From NCBI GenBank assembly GCA_949752745.1, contig OX457029.1:14319551-14383550 (forward strand): a DNA stretch of 64,000 bases, given 5' to 3'. Positions within the stretch are counted from its first letter, which is position 1; every line of letters begins with the position of its first letter. The notes under the pieces are model-generated. The model did not search any database, was not told the DNA's origin, and saw only the letters and a list, made by a program, of their open reading frames with translations. Both the position numbers and the translations under genes were made by a program. This DNA comes from Protula sp. h YS-2021 (Eukaryota > Annelida > Polychaeta > Sabellida > Serpulidae). Positions 12,073 to 23,488 of this stretch are shown piece after piece.

Positions 12073-13707
12073 ATCAGAAAAACAGGAAGGAAATTACAGC
12101 ATCGCTCCAAACGACAGATCCGTGAAAACAAAGCCTTGCGCAAAGAATATCGCACGTTGTCAGATGAGGAACGATTTCGGCTGCATAGAGCACTAAATAT
12201 ATTAAAACGCACATCGATGGACGGATGTCAACGTACGAGCTCTTTGTCCAGAGTCACTCCGCAAGCCGGGCACCTGCAGCTCACTTTGGCCCTGCCTTCC
12301 TCGGATTTCACCGTGAGTTTTTGCTCAGGTGAGTTTGATGTGTGTTGAATAAACACAAAAAAACCTACTATAAGTTCATAATAAGTTTCAAGACCTTTTG
12401 TCTTGCATTATTATAATCATGTACTAAAAACACTTGTTTTAAATTAACTGGTTACCAATCACGTGATGTAATGAATAATCACGTGATAGACACGACCAAT
12501 GAAAATTGATCAATCAATAAACGTTAATACAGTTAGTGCAGGAAAGAGTTATCACCTTCTCTTCTCCGCCCCACACATCTGCCTCAGTTAAATATTATTT
12601 TTCTCCAGATTTGAAAACGCTTTGAGGGAAATCGATCCATCCGTGAGCATTCCTTACTGGGATTCAAATTTAGATCATTTGCTTGGAGACGACATAGCAA
12701 CGCATTCTATTCTATGGTCTCCATCGTTCCTAGGCAACGGGGTCGGTGACGTCATAGAGGGGCCGTTTGCTTATTGGAGATTCCAATTCCCAGCTCAATC
12801 TGGAAACAGTCGTCTGTTACACAGAAATTTAACAGTAGCACCCGAGTTCGCTCGCACTATGCCAGCTCTCATGCCCGATCAAGCAATTATCGACTTTCTG
12901 GACTCGAAACAGTTAAGAAATACTAGCTGGTTTGTGAATCCCGTGTTTGAGAGCCATCACGGGGCGGTGCATAACTGGGTGGGAGGTGTGATGGCGGATA
13001 TCCCTATATCCCCAGCTGACCCGGTGTTCTTCCTACACCATGCATTTTTGGATTGCCTGTGGGAGCAGATGCGAGAAGAACAGAGGCAGCGTGACGTCAC
13101 ATTCGACCCACAGTATGACTACCCAAACGATTCCATTGCATTGGGAGTCGGAATGGAGCAGCCCGATGGCACTATTTTGAGGTACGCGCAAGAATCTTAC
13201 CACCACCCACTCGCGCCAATGCACCCGTTTGCTCCACTGCGGAATATAGACGGCTTAAGTAACATCTACACGGACGACTTCTATTCTTGCCAACCGAGTC
13301 CGGTTTGCACCCCTACTGATACGTCATGTAACAGCCCTTATTTATTCTGTGATCGCTCGACATACCGCTGTGCCCCCAAGTTGCAAATCGATACCGCTTG
13401 CGTCGACTTCGCCGGTTCGGATCCTTGCATGGATGGTGTGTGCTGTAACGGGGTATGCAGAATCGACTGTAACGGGGTCAGCGAGGGGGACAGAGCTCGT
13501 AGTCTTTTCACAGATGACAAGCGTGGTTTCAGCAGTGATGCAAATGGCTTTCAAGAAAGGCCTGCCCACACCTCAACACGTGACCGCAACCCATCGCTGT
13601 TAGAAGACCAGTATAAGCATTCAAGTGCGTTCACCTCGTTCGACAACTTCCGCCATGACAATCGGAACTACGCAGACAGATCTCCAGATGACCGCAGACC
13701 GCCGTAA
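12073..13707 (+). CDS. Tyrosinase, 5'-partial, one frameshift
   Basis: Two exons of a type-3 copper oxidase, which hydroxylates phenols and oxidises o-diphenols to quinones; in molluscs secreted forms act in shell and periostracum. Exon 1 (about 12073-12328) reads LRKEYRTLSDEERFRLHRAL, then shifts frame near 12226 and continues as STYELFVQSH and HFGPAFLGFHR, the second copper-A histidine block. It ends CTCAG|GTGAG. Exon 2 (12609-13707) resumes in phase (ag|a, Arg-Phe-Glu-Asn) with SIPYWDS. It carries copper-B histidines in SHHGAVHNWVGG (about 12952-12987) and PVFFLHHAFLD (about 13021-13053). A Cys-rich segment (about 13300-13480) and a hydrophilic tail end at TAA 13707. The shift needs one extra base, so it is either one deleted base (pseudogene) or a sequence error. 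First copper-A histidine and start lie in or before the gap. Confidence 0.85.
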
Positions 13708-13828
13708 CACAGACGGAAACTTGTTTCCACCTTTGGGCTATTTTCCGTATCTTCCCTGAGGAGCTGCTTGAGAATTTTCCATTTGTTAAGTTACCGAGAT
13801 GAAAAAACAATCGCATAATTCGAGACTC

Positions 13829-13915
13829 TAATTTGAGATCAAATCAAGATCACAAATTGATCTCACATTAAGTAGTCTTAAAAATTCACATGCTATTCTC
13901 TTAATTTGAGATCCA
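13829..13915. repeat. GATC/TTGAGATC-rich short repeat
   Basis: Words such as TTGAGATCAAATCAAGATC and AATTGATCTCAC resemble the GATATC/GATCTC satellite that flanks the palindromic element at 40495-40743 and 48044-48620. A small related patch. Confidence 0.4.
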
Positions 13916-14086
13916 TTTGTCGTTAATTAATTTGTCCGCTCAGAAATTTCAGTGCACAACAACATCAGTGTACCCAAACATGTCACATGCATTCATTAGG
14001 CACCTCACAGAAAATGCTGAGTCACGCTGTGTCCAGCCAGCCGCTAAAACTTTTGCACTTGTCAGCAAAGGTACCGCCTCTCCCCA

Positions 14087-14465
14087 AACCCCACTCACCT
14101 CGCATTGCTACGGCTCTGCATCTGGGGTCACCTCTCCCCCCCTTTCGCTCATCAATCCCCAAACCCCTCTCAACTTGCATGGCTAGGGCTCTGCATCAGC
14201 GGTTACCCCCTCCCTTCACCGTTCATAAAGGCCCAAACCCCGCTGACCTCGCATGGCCACAGTTCTGCATCGACACTCAACCCCCTCCCCCTCCATCTCT
14301 CATCAAATCGTAAAGATCTCTCACTTCGCATGGCGACGGTTGTGCATCGGCACTAACCCCCTCCCCTCATCAAATCCCAAAGCCAGCTCACATCACATAG
14401 CAACGGCTCAGCATCGGCACTCCCAGACCCCCGCCCCCCCCCCCCACCCCCCGCTCATCATCAAT
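14087..14465. repeat. ~73-bp minisatellite, about 5 units
   Basis: Units start near 14087, 14160, 14233, 14311 and 14378. Each has an AAACCCC-type start, a CTCGCATGGC-like block, GGCTCTGCATC and a C-rich run. The overlapping frames at 13917-14528 come from this repeat and are not genes. Confidence 0.65.
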
Positions 14466-14565
14466 CTAGGTGCTACTGAACTTCTCACCCTCAAAATTCA
14501 CAGAAGCGGGTTTGAGGCGCGACTGTGAAATCACGTCTTGACGTCGTAAAGTGGTTAAAAAAAAT

Positions 14566-15140
14566 CAGGTGTATACAACAGACACTCATACTTTAAAATA
14601 CACATAAGTTACAGGAAGTGCAAAAACGTTTCCCCTCCACGGGGGGAAACATAATGAAAACCTATCCCTCTAGATGGATACCCCTTTCCCCCTCCCTCCC
14701 GGTGTATTAACGAAATAAAAAGTCTCAAGTTTGATTTATCATATTTTTATTTTCAAATCTTATATATACACATCAAATGACTGACTACGGTCAAGTTATA
14801 AGCTTCGGAACACTGTGTATTCTCGGGCCCGAATATGCTTTCCTTCCTATACGTTGTAACCAGCAAGAATTTTATAAAAACGATCGTTTTTTCAGACTCA
14901 GATCTTCTGGAGTTATTCTGACATTGCGACGCAATAAATCCCCGCAAGACCAGGCAGGATTACGGTCATTCGAAATTCATTCTGTTTGTTTGGATAATTT
15001 CACAAAACAGGAGGTTTAAAATGCAAGATTCAGAAAAGGCAATTTCAAAGAAAATTGTGTCGCTCAAGTTATGTTTACAATATCGGTCAAAAATACAGGT
15101 CAAATTTTTCCTAATTTGTAGACACTCCAGGGACATGAAT
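14566..15140. other. Intergenic, nothing recognised
   Basis: Short frames at 14753-15019 on both strands have no family features. Confidence 0.4.
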
Positions 15141-15250
15141 CGCCATACATATTTCGAGCCTTGAATTTCACTTCATCTCCATACAAATTTCGAGCCCTGC
15201 ATTTCATTTCATTTCAATACAAATTTCAAGCCCTGCATTTCACTTAATTC
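15141..15250. repeat. ~38-bp tandem repeat, about 3 units
   Basis: ATTTCGAGCC(T/C)TG then ATTTCACTTC recurs three times with small changes. Confidence 0.55.
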
Positions 15251-16030
15251 TTTAGTTTTTTTTTCTCTTAACCATTCGTAATTTTTACAACAGTTCAGAA
15301 AAAAATTCGTATTCAACATAAACCTTGTTTATTGCTACATTGTACAGAACTGAAAAATTTTCAACTTTCTTTAATAATACTTCTTAACTATAACCAATAA
15401 TTATCTTGAATTAAGGAACTGAAATGAACAGTGCCACCGCCAAAATTAAGTATGAAAAGATAAAACTTTTTTTAGTTATATTAAATGATTAAACATAAAA
15501 AATACACAACCCCAGGAGACCAACGGGGAACTAGTTTCCAAGTCTTAGAACTGTTTGTTGTATTTCAACCAAACTTTTTTATTGTGGCAAAGAACAACAT
15601 CAAGAGGATTATCTAATAAAAAGTATTGTTAGGACTGTTCAATAAAGATAAGCCAAAGACCAAACCAAACTTTTCAAGAACCCCCAGATCAGCCTGGATC
15701 TCACGACAGCCTTATGAATACCCCCCCCCCCCCCCCCCCGCCGGTCGCTTTATCACGTGATTACATCAACCAATCAAACATCACGGTACAGACCATGGAA
15801 TACCTCTTTCGTTTTTCCCAAAATAAATCCACACAGAAGAACCGCTAACGGAGAACTACAAATCACAAGAACTATTCAATGATCACATGTGCAATGTTCT
15901 GTGCATGGACTCGTTTATTGGCCGAAAGCCGTCAACATTTTTTTTTTCACTTTGAGTAGTCAGAGCAGTCAACACCATGACGTAAATAAATCGAAAACAA
16001 ATATTACTGAATGCCCAAGCTCCCCGGGGC
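15251..16030. other. Intergenic with C-tract
   Basis: Holds a 19-base C run at about 15721-15739. No supported gene. Confidence 0.4.
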
Positions 16031-16034
16031 GGGG

Positions 16035-16320
16035 GTGGAACTTAGTAAAAAAATGTGTTACCATGCGCGTCCTCAAAAAACCCGGAAAAAGGGGTACTTT
16101 GAGGCAAGACATGGTCCGGGCGGAGTGCTAATTTCATTAAAAGAAGCTAGGGGGATAATCTTTAATAACAAGTACTCCGAGTTTCCAACAAAAGGAGGGG
16201 TGGTATTTCGTAACTTTTCTCTACTTCTGTTAAAAATATGGGGGGTGGGGGGGGGGGGTCGTTTTAAAAATCATTGACACGCATGGTGATCAGTTCGTAC
16301 GTGAGTGCACCCCCGACCCT
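16035..16320 (+). repeat. Dispersed inverted-repeat family A, copy 1
   Basis: Starts with GTTACCATGCGCGTCC, has the mid-words GGTCCGGGCGGAGTGC and GTACTCCGAGTTTCC, and ends GACACGCATGGTGATCAG...GTGAGTGC, the reverse complement of the start. At least seven more copies lie in the window. Probably a MITE-like element. Confidence 0.6.
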
Positions 16321-16373
16321 TCCCGCCCCCTTCCCGGGCCAATCTCGTTGTTATAATTCGAAGCAAAGCCTTA

Positions 16374-16374
16374 C

Positions 16375-16405
<31 letters not shown>

Positions 16406-16430
16406 AGAAGAAGAAGAAGAAGAAGAAAAA
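16374..16430. repeat. poly(A) then (AAG)n
   Basis: An A run followed by about nine AAG units; simple sequence. Confidence 0.9.
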
Positions 16431-16575
16431 TCTATCAGCACGCAGTCATTGAAAAGAACTTCTTCCTAATCTATGATTCAATGCACCAGGAATAAATCTG
16501 TCTGGAATAACAGCCAAGCAAAACTTCCTTTTTTTCTTCGCCACAACGGAACCGCTTCGTTGGTACATCTACCAG

Positions 16576-17630
16576 TTACTCATGTGTGATGGCGATGGGT
16601 CGCTCTTTGGGGGCTTCCAGCGCTGCCTGGGGCTCTACGATAGGCGCTGTGACGCTAAGCACACCCTCAGGGCTGAGTACTGACGTCATATCCTGTGTCT
16701 GCACGCCAGGCGGGATGGAGAACATACGGTGGTAGTGACGGAGCACCTTCCCACCCTCTGTCGTCTCCTCGTGTTTCGCGTTGACTTCCATAAACTTCCC
16801 GTCTTTTGTTTTCACCTGCCAAATAATAATAATAATAATAATAATTATAATAATAATAATAAAAATAATTATTTTATTATTATTATTATAATGAAATTTA
16901 TAATAACAAATAAATAAACAAATAAATAAATAAATAAAAAATAAAAATAAATAATAAATAAATAAAACTAAAAGAAAATCGCTGTTCAAGAAACCGTTAC
17001 ATTAATTGTGAAATGAGTCAAATCAGTTCGCAAAATATCTTTTTTTTTTATTTTGTTGAACTGCACCTCACAAAGAAGTTACTGCTTAATAGAGTTAAGC
17101 CTTGACAATTTATATTGGATTTTTTTTTAATTCGGACACTGCCTGACAAAAAAAAAAACAAAAAAAAAAAAAAACATTCTTACTTGATCGATCACCATCC
17201 CCCTACCCCCCCCCCCCTCCCATTGTGGTATAAACAGAGCTTTTTATCAAGATTTCTGAGCGCAGTTTTTTGTATCCTATTTTTACTATTCCAAATTTTC
17301 AAAAACAAAAAAACTCACCGTAATTTCCTCAGGCTTAAAGGCGCGAACATCAAAGTTCATTTGCATTTTCTTATTGCCCTCTTTGTCCGTGACGACTGGG
17401 TTTGACGCCAGAGCGTCCTCAGCAAGACGCATGTCTAGTGGCGTGGAGGGCAAAGCCGGCGTCCTGTAGGGTGTCAGTCGGTGGAAGCTCGCCGCCATAC
17501 GGTCCATCTCACGCTGCATTGCCCGCATCTGGCGGTCCATCGACACAAACTCGTCCCCGAAATCGGCGTCGAAGAAGCTTCGAGGTGAGCGGTAGATGCT
17601 CATAGGAAACCATCTTTCTAATTCAGACAT
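16576..17630 (-). CDS. Small heat shock protein (HSP20/alpha-crystallin family)
   Basis: Two coding exons, 17319-17630 and 16576-16815, join in phase 0 to give 183 residues. The ATG has a strong context (GCCACCATG). Sites: ATTACG|GTGAGT at 17319/17318 and TTTGGCAG|GTGAAA at 16816/16815. The N-terminal arm holds a Phe-rich patch (RSFFDADFGDEF). The alpha-crystallin domain starts near residue 88 (NFDVRAFKPEEIT) and includes VKTKDGKFMEVNAKHEE, HRMFSIPPGV and LSPEGVLSVTAP, ending with a short acidic tail. The intron lies inside the domain and carries an AAT microsatellite. These ATP-independent chaperones form oligomers that hold unfolding proteins. Length and motifs are normal and the gene looks intact. 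Its promoter is probably at 18494-18544, with a 5'UTR intron between. Confidence 0.93.
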
Positions 17631-17823
17631 GGTGGCTTTGTGCTACAATAACACACCAACAACAATGTATGAGCTTCTGATATATGAGCGGATTCGTACT
17701 TGGACTTTTGCCGAAAGGATTTTGCGTTTCGGCTGAATTCAGTTGGGATAAGGATATAAACAAGTGATAGAAAAAAAAAAAAACTGGCAAAAAATCAACA
17801 AAATTCCATTTTGCCAGAAACAT

Positions 17824-18310
17824 ATTGACATTTTGGTTATTAAAGGGACTGAATAATATGTAAAATATAGTTTTTAAAAATCATATGATGGCTTAATAAA
17901 TTGGAAAGTGTGCATGTTGAAAGAAAATTACATAAAGAATTTTGATGTTTTCCCCCTCATCGTTCCTTTATAATTTATCCCAAAAAATTGGAAATCGAAA
18001 CAACACATCCATTGGAAAGACACGAAAGTACAATTGGCTTATTATATAAACAATGTTTGAAATATTTATCACTTTATCTTAACTTAATAATTATTCTCAG
18101 TTTATGGCATCATGCAGGTAATAAGTAGCGCCTGCAGTTAACATGCAGGTTACTAATTCGCCCCTGCCTCCCCCCCCCCTCCCCTCGGATGCCCAGGATC
18201 CAGCCAGTATGTGGATTTTCGAGGTTTTTATTTAAAAAAAAAAAACCCGTAATTTTGTATATTCTTTCATACCGCGTTGGTGAAAGTTTAAAATATTAAC
18301 AATGTCTTAC
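17824..18310 (-). other. Part of the small heat shock 5'UTR intron
   Basis: AT-rich, with a short C-rich run near 18168-18184. No other feature. Confidence 0.4.
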
Positions 18311-18472
18311 CTTTTGAAGTCTCTATTTCCAACAATTTATATCCGATCCACGAAGGAACGATCCCAGACTCAAGTGTACCACAACAAGTTTTGCTCAGTG
18401 GATATGGAATCGTTTCGATTTTACTGATTTTCCCGCTTGTTTTGACTGTTCTTGTCTCGGTAAAATAACATA
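18311..18472 (-). other. Probable 5'UTR exon of the small heat shock gene
   Basis: A consensus donor (AAAAG|GTAAGAC) lies at 18311/18310 on the - strand, and a matching acceptor (TTATTGTAG|CACAAAG) lies at 17643/17642, 12 bases before the ATG. The start near 18472 is inferred from the TATA box at 18494-18503. Not proven without cDNA. Confidence 0.55.
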
Positions 18473-18493
18473 AATATACTAAAGAAAAACTCA

Positions 18494-18544
18494 CTTTTAT
18501 ATAGTGCTTCCTAAGCTCGTGAATTCTCTGGAAATTCTAGGAAT
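18494..18544 (-). promoter_or_regulatory. TATA box and heat-shock element
   Basis: TATATAAAAG (complement of 18494-18503) is preceded by a heat-shock element at about 18520-18544. Read on the - strand it is five adjacent pentamers of the nTTCn/nGAAn type: three exact TTC units alternate with two degenerate GAA-type units. This is the binding pattern for HSF trimers and fits the chaperone gene downstream. Confidence 0.65.
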
Positions 18545-18628
18545 GTCTAGACTCACGCAGCAACTATTTTTGCTGTTGAAGGAAAGCGTAGTTGTTTACT
18601 GCAAACGAAGTTGGTCAATGAATGCACT

Positions 18629-18642
18629 AGAATTTTCTGGAG
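18629..18642. promoter_or_regulatory. Second heat-shock-element-like site
   Basis: GAATTTTCTGGAG gives GAA, two bases, TTC, two bases, GAG: a near-perfect three-unit HSF site about 100 bases above the first. Confidence 0.4.
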
Positions 18643-18770
18643 AACTATTGATGACGTTGTGATCGTCAATTGGCTGGTTTTTCCTTCACCCACAATGCAC
18701 CAGTACATGACAGTGTAAACATGCATGGTCTGCATTCGATGAAAGTCACGTCCACTCTGTCGATCAGTGT

Positions 18771-18771
18771 C

Positions 18772-18818
<47 letters not shown>
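18771..18818. repeat. (AAT)n microsatellite
   Basis: About 15 AAT units with one variant at the end. Confidence 0.95.
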
Positions 18819-18819
<1 letters not shown>

Positions 18820-18941
18820 TACTAATAATTTCTTACCCTGGTCCTTAGCGTATACCTGGTTATTTTAATCAGCAGTTACTCTCATTCATATGTTGTACCA
18901 ATTTTTAAGTTCCCGCAGTTGAGGGGGGGGGGGGGGGGGGG

Positions 18942-19150
18942 GGGGGGTTGAGGCAGCACTTGGTATGAAATGTGTTGCATGCGTGTCCAAAAAAAAAATT
19001 CATTCATTTTCATTCAGAACTCCGTGTTTTCCACAAAAGGGGGTTATTTCGAAATTTCATTCCACGTTTTATTTTCACGATGTCATTGACACAGATGGTG
19101 GCCAATATACAATATATGTATATGCGTGAGCGCCCTCTCCCTCCAGCCCC
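18942..19150 (+). repeat. Family A repeat, copy 2
   Basis: A G run, then CACTTGGTATGAAATGTG and GCATGCGTGTCC, then ACTCCGTGTTTTCC, ending GACACAGATGGTGGCC and a GTGAGCGCCC tail. Same order as copy 1. Confidence 0.55.
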
Positions 19151-19199
19151 CTCCATCACCTAAGTTAGAGATAATTAATAAATAGCTTATAATTAATCC

Positions 19200-19380
19200 C
19201 GAGGAGGGGGTGGGGGTGAAAACCACTCAAGTACAAACTGGTTATCATGCATGTCCATGACTATTAATATACCCCCCTGCTTTTTTTCAATCAAAGACGG
19301 AATGCAATTCGAAAATAGCCCCTTTTTAGCGGGAACGGGGAGCTCTGCGCAAAATTACCCCCCCTAACCCTTTCTCCCCG
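19200..19380 (-). repeat. Family A repeat, copy 3 (reverse, partial)
   Basis: Reads CACTCAAGTACAAACTGGTT then ATGCATGTCCATGAC, the outer end of family A in reverse orientation, followed by C-rich words and GAGCTCTGCGC. Confidence 0.5.
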
Positions 19381-20122
19381 TTTTGTTTATTTGTTTGTTG
19401 TTGTTGTTTTTTTTTTTGTGGTTGTCTTGGACCCCCCATGATGACTGTTGCAGTCTTCCCATGACACCAAGAGTCACGTTTCACACAATAGAACTTGCCA
19501 TTGATGCTAGTTTTACTGATCTCGGTCTACGACACGTGCCAATGTCGTTATTTTATGTAAGGGCGAATCACCTCGTTGACTACATTACAACTTATGGTCA
19601 AATAACAATTTAATACTTTAGTATGTTTTTTTTTAAATTTATTTGTTTCTGTTTTCTTCTTGTGGTTAATGGGTGGAGCCCCCATTGTCGCCAACAGCAA
19701 AAATGAATAGACAATTGCAAGTCTTTCCTCACGTTTGGGAGTTTCGGCTAGGCCAAAATAATGCTTCTTATCAGTGTTCTTTTTAAGAAAAAGTATGCCC
19801 GTTTGAACCTCGGCGTTTAGACCATGCGTCGAAAAGTTTATAATCGGGAAAGTTGTCATCTCTAGTTATTTGAATGTGCGAATCTGTGGCCTTTCTGTTC
19901 TGGGGGAGCGGGGAGTGGGGGCACACACATACAAATCGGTTGCCATCTGCGTCAATGATATCTTGAAATAAAAACCCTTACACTAAACGCGGACATTTTC
20001 GCAGAATGTCACTCCCTAAGCCCGGACTGTCCGATTTTATAAATACGCTCATATTCACCGAATTATATATTTATGAGAACAGACGCAGCTAGAACGCACG
20101 CCACCCGAGTCACAGAACCATA

Positions 20123-20188
<66 letters not shown>

Positions 20189-20250
20189 CTATCACTTATA
20201 CTGTCAAGTCTGTACTCGCAGTTTTTTTTTCTTTTTTTTTCTTCTTTTTT
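19381..20250. other. Intergenic with (AAT)n
   Basis: An (AAT)n array lies at about 20124-20189. The frames at 19383-19859 have no family features. Confidence 0.5.
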
Positions 20251-20450
20251 TTGTGGGAGAGGGGGGTCCCGGTTTTGTTAAGCGGGGTGCAGTTTCAAAA
20301 GAACCCCTTCCCCCTTTTTGCTGGAAACACGGAGCCCTGAATGAAAATTACCCCCCCCCCCACCCTTGGAATGCAAATTGGCACTCTGCGCGGACTCCCC
20401 CGCCCCCCCCCCCACACACTTTCTTTTCTTCTGAGTTGGGGGGGGGGGGC
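20251..20450. repeat. Family A-like G/C-tract repeat, copy 4 (partial)
   Basis: Runs of G and C flank GGAAACACGGAGCCCTGAATG, which matches the mid-segment of family A (compare GGAAACGCGGAGTACTGAATG at 28540). The overlapping frames are shadows of these tracts. Confidence 0.5.
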
Positions 20451-21147
20451 AATGGGAATTAATTTGCATAAAACACCTGCAATGTTGATGAGCAAAAATA
20501 ATGCTATGTGGAAAATGCTTGATTTGCTTTCAGACATCGCTAAATCAGCATTGATTATTACATCTTTTCTATCACGCATCTAATTGACTGAAATATCGAA
20601 TTTTGACCCCAGAGCTATTGAATAAATAGATTCCGTTGCCTGCGTTGAATATTTAATAGAAAAGTGATGCTGTTCCCTCCACTTTCTCAGAAGGAGAACT
20701 ATATAGCAACGGAATAAATATACGCACGACTTATCAGAAAGCTATGGTTTTTGAGCTGTGTATTTTTTGCTTGTTTTTGGATATATTCGGAGATATAATG
20801 AGAGTTATCTGATAAAAAAGCCCATGGCCAAAGTGCACGTGGAATAGCTAAGTAATGATTCATTTGCAGAATACCTATGTGCTAGCTTTGAATATGGTTT
20901 GGCATGCAAATACTGCGGTTCTGTGTACGGGAAAGTACCGCACAAACGACAGTATAATTTAGTATCTGTTTGGCCAGTGATTTAATATTTACATGTAAGA
21001 TTTTTTTTCTCTTTTCAGACAGTTGTCCATTTTCCCCACTTTTGCAGAATTGTGCAAACTTCGGTAGATTCTAACCCTGACGCACATTCATTCGCATTTG
21101 GCAGGCGGATATCCCCCAACCCCCCCCCCCCCCCCCCCATCACCAAA

Positions 21148-21180
<33 letters not shown>

Positions 21181-23107
21181 AAAAAAAGGCACGAATCTCT
21201 GGACTTTCCCTTTATCACGGGAAGTGCGGAAATAATGAGCATAAGCAAGTTTAATATTTTCTTCTTTCCACATATTGGACACTTGAGAAATAATTCAGTG
21301 GGTACGTTTTTTTTTTCTGGTAAAGTAGATGCCAAATGAGAGGCCGCTTTGTGTGCAGTATCAACACAAGGCAACCAGCATTTGGGCAGTTGCAGCAGAT
21401 ATTCTCTCAACAGTATAAACGCAGGGTTGTGCAGGTTTTTTTTTTTGTTTTTTTTTCATTTCCACTTTTTTTCAGAAATGAAGGAAATAAAATAACCGCA
21501 GTAACGCAGTATCAACACATTTTTGGCAATCATCCTTGTTTTCGGTCTTCGTTTTGGAGCCTGTTCTGATATAGGCACCAGTTTATCATTTCGTAAAAGG
21601 GTTTATTTATAATTTGTGCATCAAACATTTAAAGGTTTTGGGACCATTTGTTTTTTTTTTTTAGACGTTTTTAGAAATGTTATAACACCGTGAAACTGCT
21701 GGCTTGGCGTGCAAGGCCGATAAAGCCTGACACACGCTCCTCAGGGGCTATTCAACAAAGACTTCAATTATACCTACGCACAGAAAATGCTATTTAGAAT
21801 ATGCATGGAGGCGAAAACAGGGTCGGAATAAAAGACATATAACATTTTATGCACACTTTTGGACCCCTCTTAGTCCATGCTTACTTTGTTCCGTCATAAG
21901 CTCGACAGGTAAACTTTAACAAGCTTCCGTATTTTCTTATTACGAAAAAAAAGGTTCCTCATTGCTGAAGAATTTAATACATTTTTTTTGTACGTGGATT
22001 AACTTTCTTTGTTAAAAGCAGCCAGTATTTATAGTCTGATAAAAAAAAAAACATGTTTTGACTGTGACAAAGGAATGACGTACGGGAACTAAGACAGCTG
22101 ATTCTGACACTAGTAAATACGTATGTAAATATCGACTGGGTATAACAGAGATTTGGGTACAGAGATAATCCATAGATTCCTTGCCGTGGGAAGTAAATAA
22201 CTGGATATGAAAAATAACGGTGATGGTGATCAATATATTATGAACCGTGGATAGATCGAAATACTGCAGAAAACCATCAATAGAGCCAGCTTGGGTTCAA
22301 TGTTCAATTTGGGCACAGGTATGCTGCGAAGGGTTTGATTTATTTATTTACTTATTTTTTCTGTGTCACACAAATGTCAATTAATCTGTCCATTTTTTAT
22401 TTTATTTATTTATTTATTTTTGAATTGAAATCGCCATAAATTATGATATTTATTCAAAAAAGTCATTTATCTATCCAGGTGATTGATATTATTTTATCAC
22501 GTGAAAAGTTCACACTTGTGCTGTAAAACATAGCCATTTTGTACCCAGCAACGATCTATTAACACAAAAAGTAAACCTCATGACTGCCTGCATAAAGCGC
22601 ATGCCGTGCGCGAAAACAAGGCTTCATAATCACCGCCTCAATTGAAATGCATCGACCTCTGTCTATCGACTATGTTTACACGCCAAGTAATTTTCAGGAC
22701 AAAGCTTTTCCCCATAATGTGGACTATTTTTTTGTATACAAGTCTCACGTAAAGAAGCATACACGCTTCAATGATTGACCACAAGTAGAATGGAAAAAGA
22801 AAAAGAAAAAGAAACGGACTTAACTGTGTAAAATTGTGTGATAAAAATAAGTCAGCAACTGAATTATCTCTGTTGCTATGGGTTTGATTGGCAACCGCAA
22901 AAATCTACATTGTAAAGCACAGAGTTTTCACAACAAAGGAATTGATAAAATATGCACCCATGATTATATATAATACTTGAACATGAGGTTTTTAATTAAC
23001 TTGTGAACAGGGGTATGACAGTTGATAGCAAAAGCATGCTTCAGGGTGTATGCAAATTGTAATTAAATACTGTGGACTGATATCATTTGTCTCATCTTTT
23101 TTTGCAG
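20451..23107. other. Intergenic, simple repeats only
   Basis: No supported gene. Holds a C tract and (CAA)n at about 21120-21180, scattered poly(T) and (ATTT)n near 22390. It probably contains the promoter and an upstream noncoding exon of the TRIM-NHL gene, which I cannot place. Confidence 0.5.
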
Positions 23108-23488
23108 CTTCTATGGGTTAACCAATCATACCACGCGCAAACTGTAAACAGTGCGCAATTAACGTGAATGGAATCAACTTCAAGTAAAACTACACATATA
23201 AAAAACATTTTGAGGAAGATACGTGTAAACCAATGGGGCTAAAATATAAACAGTGGTAATTTACTTATTTATAGAACGTATTGGAGGAAATCAGATTTCA
23301 GTTTTTCAAATACCTTCGTGCGTGGAGACGGATTTGCGTTGTCTGCCGGCTCTGTTTGCAAATGAGAAGGCAATACATGAAGCTAGAAGTCTCTACGAAA
23401 ACACTAAATGTTTTCAACGAACATTAAACAATAATAATAGTGATAATAAACACTGACTAAAGAATTCAGAAAACGTTCACAGTTCAAA
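23108..23488 (+). other. Probable 5'UTR exon part of the TRIM-NHL gene
   Basis: A good acceptor (CATCTTTTTTTGCAG) ends at 23107 and no in-frame upstream ATG extends the protein, so 23108-23488 may be 5'UTR following an upstream intron. Inference only. Confidence 0.35.

Noticed and set aside
13917..14528. Pro/His-rich frames of 83-108 residues
   Set aside because: They follow the 73-bp minisatellite and have no conserved domain.
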